Of a stretch of 64,000 nt of DNA, positions 1 through 10,800 are shown in pieces. Position 1 is the first letter of the stretch; the number at the start of each line of letters is the position of its first letter. The notes under the pieces were generated by a model. The model searched no databases, was not told where the DNA came from, and saw only the letters and a program-made list of their open reading frames with translations. The position numbers and the translations under genes were made by a program. Source of the stretch: Melieria omissa (lineage: Eukaryota; Arthropoda; Insecta; Diptera; Ulidiidae); the NCBI GenBank assembly GCA_963971225.1, contig OZ020267.1:65810577-65874576 (forward strand), given 5' to 3'.

Positions 1-160
1 ATGTCGAGACTTATTTAAGTGAAAATGTAATTTTGCGATTTTAATTGAGCGTACCAAGTGCGCGCGAATAGCCGCACGAGCGCACATGACCGCGTTCAGC
101 CGAGTGGCAAAAATCTGGCAGCACTGCTCGCTCGCGGGCACAGCGGCACAGCTGTTACAG

Positions 161-191
<31 letters not shown>

Positions 192-986
192 GAGGATGAG
201 GTGGTGCTAATGGCATCGCTGACGATTATTACGGTTACGGAAACGAGCATGGCGGACGTGCGTGGCGGTGGGATTGCGAATAGCAACGACAACAACAACG
301 ATGCCAAAGCTAGGGATGAGCGGCGGCGCCAATGATGTCGGTGATGAAGATGACATTAAGTGTGGTTGGTGTTGGCGTTGTTGTTGTTGTTGATATTTTA
401 TTGTGGTTGTTGGCGTGTTAGGGAGTTGACGCCATGAGGCAGTGGTGTTCAAGCGCCAAAAAGTAAGAGTGAGGAGAGCAGGGGGGGTTGCCTGATGCAG
501 GATAGACGTGAGTAAATCTCATTTATTCCTGTTTATGATGTAAAAGTGTGCTCGTGCGCACTCGAGTGCAAATAAATAAGAACGCTGTCGCATTGAGATG
601 TTGATGAGGTCCTTGTGCGGTGCATGACAGCGCGCCAGTTTCGGGCACATCGACCAATGCCAATGAGGGAAAAAATACGAATTTCATACACATAATTTTT
701 TGTCATGACTTTACGAGTGGCCATAATAATTTTATACCAGACAGCAAATTACGCAGGATTTTAAAGCAAAATATGGCAACATAACAAAAGTGGGACAAGA
801 TGTTTTTATATATAAAATTGAGAAACAAGTTTCAAGTAATAAAAAATAAATAAATGACTGAGCAAATCAATATTGATGCCATGCAAAAATTAGGCTAAGA
901 ATTATATTAAGTTTTTTTTTTCTTTTTCGCAAAGAGGAACAAAAAGTGGTGAATAATGACAACAGTTAATTTTTCACTATTTTGTT
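1..986. other. unique sequence with GTT microsatellite, no gene seen
   Basis: No supported gene. The stretch holds a GTT trinucleotide run at about 160-192, scattered further GTT/CAA runs to about 410, and an AT-rich tail from about 720. The short open frames here are driven by the trinucleotide runs and carry no recognisable domain. Confidence 0.6.
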
Positions 987-1740
987 TTTTTTTTATTTTA
1001 TTTTATTTTATTTCATTTCACTTCAGTTTGTTGTATTTTAGTTAATTTTAGTTGATTTATTTCATTTATATTTCAATTTATTTTAATTACGTTTGTTTTA
1101 TATTTAATTTAATTTTATTTTATTTTGTTTTTTTTTGTTTTCTTTTTTATTTTATTTTATTTTATTTTATTTTACTTTATTATTTTATTTTATTTTAATT
1201 TATTTTAGTTTAGTTTAGTTTAATTTAGTTTAGTTTAGTTTAATTTAGTTTAGTTTAGTTTAGTTTAGTTTAGGTTAGTTTAGTTTAGTTTAGTTTAGTT
1301 TAGTTTAGTTTAGTTTAGTTTAGTTTAGTTTAGTTTAGTTTAGTTTAGTTTAGTTTAGTTTAGTTTAGTTTAGTTTAGTTTAGTTTAGTTTAGTTTAGTT
1401 TAGTTTAGTTTAGTTTAGTTTAGTTTAGTTTAGTTTAGTTTAGTTTAGTTTAGTTTAGTTTAATTAAGTTTAGTTTAGTTTAGTTTAATTTAGTTTAGTT
1501 TAGTTTATTTTATTTTATTTTATTTTATTTTATTTTATTTTATTTTATTTTATTTTATTTTATTTTATTTTATTTTATTTTATTTTATATTTTATTTTAT
1601 ATTTTATTTTATTTTATTTTATTTTATTATTTTATTTTATCCAATTTTATTTATTTTATTTTATTTTATTTTATTATATTTTATTTTATTTTATTTTATT
1701 TTATTTTATTCAATTTTATTTTATTTGAATTTTTTTCAAT
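987..1740. repeat. pentanucleotide field: (TTTTA)n and (TTTAG)n
   Basis: A simple-sequence field of about 750 bp. It begins with imperfect TTTTA units, changes near 1205 to an almost pure TTTAG array running to about 1504, then returns to TTTTA until about 1740. Rare variants such as TTTAA interrupt the TTTAG block, which is the cleanest part. The TTTAG unit is close to, but not the same as, the TTAGG telomere repeat of many insects; flies lack TTAGG telomeres, so a telomeric origin is not implied. Slippage expansion of neighbouring point-mutant pentamers explains it. Confidence 0.95.
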
Positions 1741-2990
1741 TTATTTTAAATAAAAAATAAAAAAAGCCCAAAAAATTTAGCCAGACAATAGAAACGCAGC
1801 GGCCAACTAGCTTCTATAAATAAATAAATATTTGAAAAATGAATTGTCAATCAGCACTTTGCACCTTCTTTTCATAATTTTTCGCCACACTTGCGACAGT
1901 TTCGTACGCCTTCTCGCACCGCCAGCCAGCACCGCTGTCAACGCTGCAAAATTCTCATTGAATAGAAGCAATGACAAGCTCGAAAAGGCACAAAACAAAA
2001 CAAACCAAAAATTCATTTCATCCTGTTAGCGTCAACCAAAAACACCAACAAGAACAACAACAACCCACCCAAGCTACAGGGATGTGTTGTAAAGCGGTGC
2101 GTCGAGGCGACAAATAAAAAGCAATAAAAATGCAACATTATTAATCATCATCAATCAATGTCAACATGTGTGCGAGTGTTGTTGTTTTTGTTGTTGTGCG
2201 GTTGCTAGCACACCGTTGCTGGATGTTGTTCTTGTTGTTGTGTTTTTTATTCTGGGTGCACACAACTTGTCAACATCAACGGCTTTTGCCACCTTAAAAC
2301 GCTTCGGCTGCTGCTGCCTGCGCTGCCGCCAACGTTGCCACGTTGACAACCTGCCACCAGACACTGACAGCTAGCTCGCGTTAGCACACCAGGCTCCTCA
2401 CCACCCTAGCTCGGTTACCGTTATTTCGTTTCCTGCACTAGTCATCAGCGCTGCTTAACTGCTAACGCGTCTGGCTAGTCAGCGGGGGCCGAGCTGGCAT
2501 CAGCGTCTGAGACACTGTGTGCGTGAGTAAACGAGCTGACACTAGTCTGCTGCGGTAGTGTCAACTAAAAGTGTCAAAATGGCGCAGAGTTGATTGTCCT
2601 CTTTCTTATATTTTTTGTAAGTTGGTGCGACAAACTAAAAGGTGTGGCGAAAATTTTGCTATTTTTGAGCAAATTCTCGAAATCATAATAATTTGTTTGG
2701 ATAATCGAGCCAATGAGAAAATTTAAAAATATATATATTTTTAATTATAATTCTTTAATAAGAAAAAATAAATTAGAATTCATCAAAGAGTCAAATCTTT
2801 ATGTTGATTCTGCTAAAAAATATTCGATACACGAAACTATACTGCAATATCGAAACCCATATGGAAAATCGATTCTCGATTCTGAAAAATATCCCATCCC
2901 ACATATCATTAATTCACACAACTGTTTCTCAATTTCATTGACATTTTCCTTTAATTTTTTAATGAAAATATTTCAACATTTATGGGATCC
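1741..2990. other. unique sequence with GC-richer island, no gene seen
   Basis: AT-rich to about 1800, then a GC-richer stretch (about 1880-2600) with GTT runs. Overlapping short ORFs on both strands at 2160-2374 mirror each other across a GTT/CAA run and are not credible genes. A 172-codon open frame (2713-3231) crosses a SINE-like head and shows no domain, so I treat it as chance. Confidence 0.5.
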
Positions 2991-3085
2991 TGCTGTCGCC
3001 TCGACTCAACTGATTAGTGCGTTGGATCACAGGTCTAAGATGACCAACGACACCGGGTCGAATCCCCCGTTCAACATGAAAATAT
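2991..3085 (+). mobile_element. SINE-like tRNA-derived head, decayed
   Basis: The plus strand shows an A-box-like stretch (ACTCAACTGATTAG, about 3004-3017) followed by a B-box-like GGGTCGAATCCC (about 3055-3066), about the spacing of a tRNA promoter. The A-box side resembles the head of the SINE at 36674-36695 (TGGCTCAGCTGGTTAG), which suggests a degraded copy of that class. The characteristic SINE body is not clear downstream. A tRNA pseudogene is the alternative. Confidence 0.4.
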
Positions 3086-4076
3086 TGGAAACAAATCTTC
3101 CTTTTTTAACAGAACACACCTTTGAGTGTAAAACTAGTCCCTCTGAAAAAAACTTTCAACCCACAATTCGCAATCAATTAGCAACTGCAACTCTTCACCA
3201 TTCAGGAAAACTCGATTTCAGTCCGCTTTGAGATTATCTCAACACTTTTATAGAACAAAGAACACGACATACTCTACTCATATCAAACATTTTATAACCA
3301 TAAACCCCTGTCGCGCATAAATACCTAACAACGGTACTTTTTTGATTAAAAACCAGCATTTAACGATTTTTAATCAATCACCAAATTATCGCCAACGTTT
3401 TAAAAAGACATTCAAAGACCACACAAAACCCTTCAAACATAAATAATATTTGCATAGTAATATTTGCTCAAAGCTTTTTTAGGCGCTAAGCAGAGCGTTG
3501 AGCAAAAACACGTAAAGCCTTATGGCCATTGTTCCAGAAGTCAAAAGTGAACGCGCTAAATTAACGAAATGCTTCATTAAAACATAATTCAGAATGAATT
3601 ACCGTTAAGTATGCAAATTGACATAGACACGCCGACAGCCAAACGCACAGCCGGCAATACACAATCAAATGACTAACAAGCCAACAGACGACAACGATGA
3701 CGACGACGACTAGAAAGGCGACTAAACCAGGTAAGGCAACAAAACAACAAACATAATTATAAAAGTTGCCAACTTGCCTAAAATTTTGAGTACACTTCAA
3801 ATTTACACAATGGAATGGCACTGGCCAAAACAATAACAAAAAACCAAACAATTTAAAACAATCAAAGAAAAAAAATTAATGGGGAAAAATTACATTAACA
3901 GCAAAATTAAGTGCGTTCACCTTTGGGGGGGAAAATTATTAATACAGAACATAAACACTGAGAATAAATGGTTGTGGGAAATAGCAACAGTCGTAAAAGG
4001 TGACAACCAGTCAGCACGGTGGCGAGTCATAGAGTAGAGTGTGGACAATGAAGCCGTCACACGAGGCATACAAACA
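3086..4076. other. AT-rich unique sequence, no gene seen
   Basis: No supported gene, RNA or repeat. It contains ordinary AT-rich DNA with a CAA/GAC-rich patch near 3660-3720. Confidence 0.5.
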
Positions 4077-4499
4077 TACAGTTGCGGTCAAAATAATAGT
4101 AGTACGCGTACAACGAAAAGAAAATTAAGAAAAAATAATCTGCTTTTCTTTACAAATATTTATTTTGTATTTTTTTTAACAAGTTATATGTGTTAACAAT
4201 GCAATCATAAAAGAAAACTTAAGAATTAAACTCAGTTTGGTTTGATTTAAATTAAATGCGTCAAAAGCTCCAAAATATGGACGGTCAAAAAAATAGTAGT
4301 TCGCTTTACTTTCATAAAAATGAAGCAAAAATTGTGTTTCATTTTAAAAGATTTAGTGGTTAAATAGTAATAACGTAATTTTTCTTCAAATTAATATTTA
4401 GTTGCGTGACTGTTGTTTGACTATTACTGCAGCACAGAGCCGATGCATTGAAATAACCAAATTTTCATATCTTTCTCTAGGGGCGTGGTCTACTGCTTC

Positions 4500-4760
4500 T
4501 CAAAGTTGATTATTATTTAAAAGATTATTGTGAGCATCTGCTCTCTTCACGTCACACCACAAATTTTTAATTATATTGAAGTCTGGTGATTGTGCGAGCC
4601 ATTCCATAACCCTAATCCTGCTTTTGCGAAGCTCCTTTCATGCGACCTCGCTTGTATGCTTTCGGTTATAATCCTGTTGGAAGATCCAAAGCATTGGCGT
4701 TTTTTCACGGACATACGGTAGCACGATTTCCCGCAAGATTCGTACACATACACATCGATC
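4500..4760 (-). pseudogene. Tc1 transposase C-terminal fragment (left arm)
   Basis: This is the mirror image of the fragment in the right arm, on the minus strand, with the same QQDYNRKHTS and WLAQSPDFNIIKNLW signatures and the same in-frame stop. Sharing the same stop codon implies that the inverted duplication happened after the transposase had already been broken, or that the arms have been homogenised since. Confidence 0.85.
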
Positions 4761-4998
4761 CATCGTTTTCTTGATCAAATAAATAGCGCCACCCCCATAC
4801 AACGTAAGACATGCTCAATAAATAAATGCATGTCTTACGTTTTATGGAGGTGGCGCTATTTATTTGACATACGGTAGCACGATTTCCTGCAAGATTCGTA
4901 CACATACACATCGATCCATCGTTTTCTTGATCAAATAAATAGCGCCACCTCCATAAAACGTAAGACATGCTGAATAAATAAATGCATGTCCTACGTTT
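4705..4998. repeat. serial hairpins and a ~156-bp tandem duplication at the foldback centre
   Basis: A stretch containing CATACGGTAGCACGATTTCC is present at about 4711 and again at about 4867, a tandem copy with a ~156-bp shift. Each copy ends in a short hairpin: ACGTAAGACATGC, a 13-nt AT loop, then GCATGTCTTACGT (4802-4840), and the same with one mismatch near 4960-4998. The second hairpin is the true axis of the large palindrome; the duplication makes the left arm longer. Confidence 0.85.
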
Positions 4999-5041
4999 TA
5001 TGGAGTGGCGCTATTTATTTGATCAAGAAAACGATGGATCG

Positions 5042-5300
5042 ATGTGTATGTGTACGAATCTTGCGGGAAATCGTGCTACCGTATGTCCGTGAAAAAACGC
5101 CAATGCTTTGGATCTTCCAACAGGATTATAACCGAAAGCATACAAGCGAGGTCGCATGAAAGGAGCTTCGCAAAAGCAGGATTAGGGTTATGGAATGGCT
5201 CGCACAATCACCAGACTTCAATATAATTAAAAATTTGTGGTGTGACGTGAAGAGAGCAGATGCTCACAATAATCTTTTAAATAATAATCAACTTTGAGAA
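5042..5300 (+). pseudogene. Tc1 transposase C-terminal fragment (right arm)
   Basis: The plus frame from about 5042 reads the catalytic C-terminus of a Tc1-like transposase. The second catalytic aspartate region is visible as FQQDYNRKHTS (families usually have QQDNDPKHTS), followed by MEWLAQSPDFNIIKNLW, the usual WPAQSPDLNPIENLW block. An in-frame TGA lies between them, after SEVA. The N-terminal DNA-binding domains and the first catalytic aspartate are missing. Both motifs have drifted from the family pattern, so this is a dead copy. Confidence 0.88.
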
Positions 5301-5719
5301 GCAGTAGACCACGCCCCTAGAGAAAGATATGAAAATTTGGTTATTTCAATGCATCGGCTCTGTGCTGCAGTAATAGTCAAACAACAGTCACGCAACTAAA
5401 TATTAATTTGAAGAAAAATTACGTTATTACTATTTAACCACTAAATCTTTTAAAATGAAACATAATTTTTGCTTCATTTTTATGAAAGTAAAGCGAACTA
5501 CTATTTTTTTGACCGTCCATATTTTGGAGCTTTTGACGCATTTAATTTAAATCAAACCAAACTGAGTTTAATTCTTAAGTTTTCTTTTATGATTGCATTG
5601 TTAACACATATAACTTGTTAAAAAAATACAAAGTAAATATTTGTAAAAAAAAGCAGATTATTTTTTCTTAATTTTCTTTTCGTTGTATGCGTACTACTAT
5701 TATTTTGACCGCAGCTGTA

Positions 5720-6146
5720 TATGCAACATTCATGAACACGTGTCAGAAGAGCAGAAATAAATAAGAATGAATTAAGATAGTGAGTGACCTGTTAAAAGGT
5801 GTGAGACCAAACTAAGGTAGTTTCAAGATCAGTAGATTTTTGTGTAACTTTTTAAACGCTCCAGTGTTGCACCTCAGCCTAATTGAAGTACACTCAAACC
5901 CAAAGGGAAAGCTAAATGTGCAAAATTGTTGGCCAATGCATATATTTTGTTATTGTTTAATGGAAAAGCTGCTTTGCGCCTCTTTTGGCAGAGCAGTAGC
6001 GACAAAATGTGAATACCGCCATTTTCATTTCTTCTATTTTGCCACTAAATAGCTGCGCCAAACATAAAATTTGTTGTGTGAGCATTTCAATTTCATTGGA
6101 ATTCTTTTCGTATTTTAAGTATATACTATATATATACATATATATA
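5720..6146. other. short unique spacer with (TA)n at its end
   Basis: No gene is supported. A TA-dinucleotide stretch (about 6117-6148) abuts the mariner insertion; TA is the target of that element. Confidence 0.6.
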
Positions 6147-6148
6147 TA

Positions 6149-6904
6149 TCAGGTGTACAACTTTGATTCCGCCGTTTTCCGATAGGTGGCTGTACCGGCT
6201 GAGGCTGGTTGAAATACATAGATGGTAATGCCTTTAAAGTGAGTGTGGACAGTGCCTAACGAATTGTCATCGCCGTTTCAGTGACAGTTGTTCTTGTTTT
6301 CGTATTATTCACGCTCGAAAATGTCCGTTTATGTGCCCAATTCTCGCCATTTGCGGGAAGTTTTACTTTTCTGTTACAATTCGAAAAAAAAATGCAGCTG
6401 AAGCGCATCGAATGCTCTCAGAAACTTACGGTGATGCTGCTCTGAGTGAAAGAACGTGTCGGGAGTGGTTTCAACGTTTTAAAAATGGTGATTTCGATGT
6501 CGAAGACAAACATGGTGGTCATCCTCCAACACGACAATGCTCGGCCTCACGTCGCAAAAGTGGTCAAAAAGTACCTAGAAACGCTGAAATGGGAAGTCTT
6601 GCCCCACCCGCCGTATTCCCCAGATGTCGCCCCTTCTGACTTCCACCTATTCCGTTCGATGGCACACGGCCTGGCAGATTAACATTTTCAATCCTTCGAA
6701 GAATTGGAAAAATGGATTGCTTCATGGATAGCGTCAAAAGAGGACTCCTTTTTTCGAGCCGGGATCCGAAAATTGCCGGAAAGATGGGAGAAAGTTGTCG
6801 CTAGCGACGGACAATACTTTGAATAATACATCTGTAAGCACTTTTTCGCAATAAAGCTTTTAATTTTGGAAAAAAAAACGGCGGAAGCAAAGTTGTACAC
6901 CTGA
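6149..6904 (+). mobile_element. internally deleted mariner (Mos1-type ends)
   Basis: The left end starts TCAGGTGTACAACTTTGATT and the right end, inverted, starts TCAGGTGTACAACTTTGCTT. Both then run into CCGCCGTTTT. TA flanks both sides (6147-6148 and 6905-6906). The TCAGGTGTACAA start resembles the ends of the mauritiana (Mos1) group. The element is about 756 bp, while full mariners are about 1.3 kb; the missing part is the middle of the transposase. Ends and TA duplication are intact, so it could have moved with help in trans. Confidence 0.93.
6321..6836 (+). pseudogene. mariner transposase, internal deletion and frameshifts
   Basis: The ATG at 6321 opens a mariner N-terminus (MSVYVPNSRHLREVLLF). 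A one-base shift in a run of A at about 6384 moves the frame to the helix-turn-helix part (AAEAHRMLSETYGDAALSER, then CREWFQRFKNGDFDVEDKHGG). The sequence then jumps straight to the C-terminal catalytic part in a different frame: LQHDNARPHVAKV and PYSPDVAPSDFHLF. The second and third aspartates are separated by 34 residues, the D34D spacing of mariner. The first catalytic aspartate and the intervening residues are deleted. A TAA interrupts the frame near 6680, and the natural stop is at 6834-6836. It cannot make an active transposase. Confidence 0.9.
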
Positions 6905-6906
6905 TA

Positions 6907-7815
6907 TTATTACTTTTTGGTTTTTTTAATTATTTTTTTATTACTTTTATGTATTTTTTTATTACAGATTTTGTGTATTTTATATTATACTTTTAAATAC
7001 TAAAATTTTTTTATTTTTTTTATTTTTTTAACTTTTTTGGAATATTAGTTTTTTGTTATTAATTTTATGTATTCTTTCTATTCTTATTTTATTGTTTATT
7101 TATTTACTTTATTCTTTTCTTGTTTTATTATTTACTTTATTCTTTTATTGATATTGCACTTTATTTTGTTTTATTTCTTTTATGTATTTTTTGATTATAT
7201 ATATTTAAGATTGGATTCGATTTTATGTATTTTACATTTGTTTTATTTTTTATTTTTAATATTTTTATTTTTTATTTTTAATATCTTCATTTGTTATTTT
7301 AAATATTTTAATTTTTTATTTTTAATATTTTCATTTTTTTATTTTTGTATATTTTTATTTTAGTTTTTTTTAATTTAAGTTTTATTTTTCATTTTTAATA
7401 TTTTAGTTATTTTTATAATTTCTTTATTTTAGTAATTTTTTATCGTCTTTTTTTATTAATTTTATGTTTTCTTTTTATTTATTTAATTTTATGTTTTATT
7501 TTTTTTTATTTAATTTTATGTTTTATTAATGTGTTTGCGTGTTTTTAATACCATTTATTTTTTAATTTATTTTTTTTACATGCTTTGTACTCAAATAATG
7601 CATTTTTTTTTTTTTTTTTTTTGTTTTAAACAATTTCTTTTTTTAGTATAAAAATTCTTCTATCTATTTTTTTCCTTAAAATTTTTCAAGTGTGTAATGA
7701 TTTTTTTGTTCTTGTAGTTTTTTTTTTAATTTTCGTTAGTTCAATTTAAAAATCTCTCTTATTTTGTATTTTTTTTTGTTTTTCTTTATTGAGTATATTT
7801 AATTTTTAATTTTAA
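6907..7815. repeat. T-rich low-complexity field
   Basis: About 900 bp of T-rich sequence dominated by TTTTTATTTTT and TTTAAT patterns, including a 20-nt T run near 7603-7622. Apparent ORFs in it are strings of Phe, Leu, Ile and Tyr and are not genes. Confidence 0.9.
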
Positions 7816-10800
7816 TAACTCCTGTCACTCGAAACGCTACAGCTCGCATAGCCCAAACGGCTGAAAATTACATCATTGGCGTAAATTTAATTAGTAACTT
7901 GATACATGCTGGATTTAATTAATTAGCAGCAGTGCTTTGGCTGTTTTGCAAGAACTGACTGCAAAAATTTAACTTTGGCACTGACGTGTTTGGTATTTTT
8001 GTGCGCTGTGGCGCAGTTCGTTCTGCGAGTGACAGCACAGCTGTGTGCTTTGCAATTGACACAAAAATCTCAAGCGTTGCGCTGCAGCAGCATTTCGCCC
8101 ATTTCACTGCACTTCGGTCTAGCTTTTTTCTCTCTTCGCTGATGCTGTGCGCTTCATTATTTACCGTTATTTGTGCTGCAACTGTCTTTTTTTCGAACCC
8201 CAGTAGAGTTGCTTCTTTTCTTTTGGCTGGCACACAGCAGGCGCTCAACAATTTTACATTTGTTTTTTCTTTTATTTTCACAGTCGTGCAATTGTTTGTT
8301 CTTTTTTTGTTGTTTGAGTGAAATTTCTCCACATTTATTTGTTGCTTTCTTTGTTTCTCTGTTTGTTATGCGCCAACGTCAACGTCATATTTGGAACAAC
8401 AGCAGGTAGAGAAAACAAGCACAAAACATTATAACAACAACGTTAGAATTTCTACAGCGCCAACACTTGAAATGCCACTCAGCTCCACCAGCAGCAACAA
8501 CAACAACAACAACGACAATCGTCAATCGTCTCAATGAATTTTCAAAGCAGCGACGCTGCGCTGAATTCACAATGAGCCAACGTCGAAAAACGTCAAACAG
8601 CCACCAGAGCATCAACAACCACAACAACAACTATGTACATCAGCAGCAACCAGTCAGTCAGTAATCGACACTTAGGAGCCAATGCAAAGCATAAATTTAT
8701 TGTTGGGAGCAGTGCCGCACGGATGCGGTGGTGCGGGTTGTTGTTGCAGTGCGGGCACACACTTTGGGTTCGAATGTCATCAGCACGCTGACTGATGGAC
8801 AGATCATTGACATTTGCCGTTGTAACACCAGCACCAGCAGCGAAAGCACGAAAAACAAACACAATACAAGTAAAAAAAAATAAGGACACTGCAATCACAA
8901 TGACACCAAAACCAAAAACCTGTCAACAAAAACGCCTCAAACACGAAGCGCGCAGTCGGCATCAGAGCCTTTTGTTGACATCAATCAATGACGAGAGTTA
9001 ATTAAAATGTACTTTGTGTTAACTTCATTAATTTGCATATGTAATTTTATTGCAGCGGCGAGACGGCATGTTGTCGCTAGTGAAATGGCAAATTAAAATT
9101 GATCACTTCAAAAGGCGAACGAAGTGGACGGACAGGCGGGAGTGCGGGTGTATAATGAATGATGTGGGTGTATAACGCATTGATTTTCCTGCCAACAATT
9201 GCTGCTTTCGGCGCGAATCAGAGCGATTTCTAAGCCGATTGAGGGCCATGAATCGATAATGTGAATGGTTAGAGATGCCTCAAAAGTTGCTGCTTTTTTG
9301 TGTCTAAAGACTTAAATATATACATTATTATTTAATATATATTAAATATGTAGTCTGGCAAGATTTTGAAAATTTTTAAAAATTAGCTAACAACGCCGCA
9401 ACGTAAATTGCTGCATGTTATGTGAAAAGCTCTGGGCCAAGGTTTCAACGCCAAGGATTATGAATTTTTGTTGTGCATGAATATTGTTTAGATAAATTAA
9501 CCAAAAACTGAGCGATACTTCCTCAAAAGGCAATTGCATTTATAATTAATTTTTCAGCAAACCAAAAACAAAAAATAAGAGAAAAAATTAAAAACAAACG
9601 TCAAATTAATAAACATAGAAAATCCACAAAATCTTAGCACTTGGCTGATGCTAAGCCTGACGGCGCCAAATCGAACGTTTAGTGTTGTGAGTTAATTGAT
9701 TAGAAACACATTGATCGAAGCATGGCAACACTCGAGGCCCTAAAGCGTGGCGTTACTACCGACGACGAGGGCAGCTAAAACGAGTTTTGTGCTTTTGCTT
9801 GGATTCTGTTGTTGATTTCTTGGAATTTATTATTTTATTTCTATTTTATTTTAATTAAAGCGCCAGTAAAATGCGGCTGAAAGAGTGCAATTGTGCTGCT
9901 GGCAACAACAAAAATTTCAGGAAAAAATCATCAGCAAATTGAAGATGACTTTCGTTGCGTTTTAGCCCAGTTTCGTGCACTAAATAATTCAATTGTTTCT
10001 ATGTGTGCGTGTAGCTTAAGCCAAAGTCAAGTGGCAGCAGCAGAAAAATCCAAAAAGTATCGCCTTTTGAGGCCAATGGCGGCGCAATAAAAAAAAAAAA
10101 CCACAGGAAGCCATAGGAGAAAGAAGAGAAAAAACAGAGAATTGCAAGTAAGAAAGAAGCGAGCAGTAGAAAGTTGAGAACTTTAGGCTACAGGCGCAAA
10201 AACCGAATTTGAATAGAATTTTTCAACAAGAGGATTTGAACAACACTGAAGCAGACAGCGGCAAAAGTGGATGTGTTGGCGTTGCTGATACCTCGCAATG
10301 AGGTCAAGAAGCTGGAAGCTTGAAATAAGACAAAAACACACAGCAACATTCCAGCGCTGACTTCAGCAGACGTAAACAAAGCATGAGTACACCAACAATA
10401 GCTAAGAATTGGCGAAAATCTCATAAAAATAAGATAAAACATAAACAATTTAAAAAAGTTATATAAAATACAGCAACAACTGTCGACTGTCAAGTGGCAG
10501 AGAAAGCGAGTAGAATCAGCAAAACTAACGCCGAGCTGAGTTGATTCACTTACAGCGCTCCCACCACTGCTGCTTCTTCGTTTGCTTTGCCTCTTGCGGT
10601 GACTCGTTTTGGTTGTTTTGTTTTTTATGGGCACTTAAACTTGGCCCAAACACTAATAACAACAACAACAGCAACAAACAGCAGCGAAACGGTAAACCAG
10701 ACAAGTGGCCAATTGCGATACGAGGCGGTTGAACTTGGTTCTCCCGTTGCCGAGACTCCATCGCGTATGTACGCCGGCAGTGCTAATGTAAATTCAACGC

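Larger units (their letters stand above)
4079..5717. mobile_element. Tc1-like transposon rearranged into a giant foldback
   Basis: The ends are near-perfect terminal inverted repeats beginning CAGTTGCGGTCAAAATAATA on the left and CAGCTGCGGTCAAAATAATA on the right (inverted), flanked by TA at 4077-4078 and 5718-5719, the target duplication of Tc1/mariner elements. The similarity does not stop at the termini: about 730 bp from each end are inverted copies, so nearly the whole 1.6-kb element is one palindrome. Each arm carries the same C-terminal part of a Tc1 transposase, reading outward. The original 5' half of the transposase is absent. It looks like two 3' halves of one element joined head to head. 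It cannot encode a transposase, but its ends could still be mobilised by a related enzyme. Confidence 0.92.

Noticed and set aside
1201..1504. TTTAG array as a telomere-like repeat
   Set aside because: The unit is not TTAGG, flies do not use that telomere, and the array sits inside TTTTA sequence.
2713..3231. 172-codon plus-strand ORF, the longest in the window
   Set aside because: AT-rich, no domain, and it runs through a tRNA-like SINE head; a chance frame of this length is expected in 64 kb of six-frame sequence.
7067..7363. ORF of 98 codons rich in Phe, Leu, Ile and Tyr
   Set aside because: Produced entirely by T-rich low-complexity sequence.
9722..9778. 19-codon ORF with a fair start context
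   Set aside because: Too short to support alone; no splice signals or neighbours that make it meaningful.
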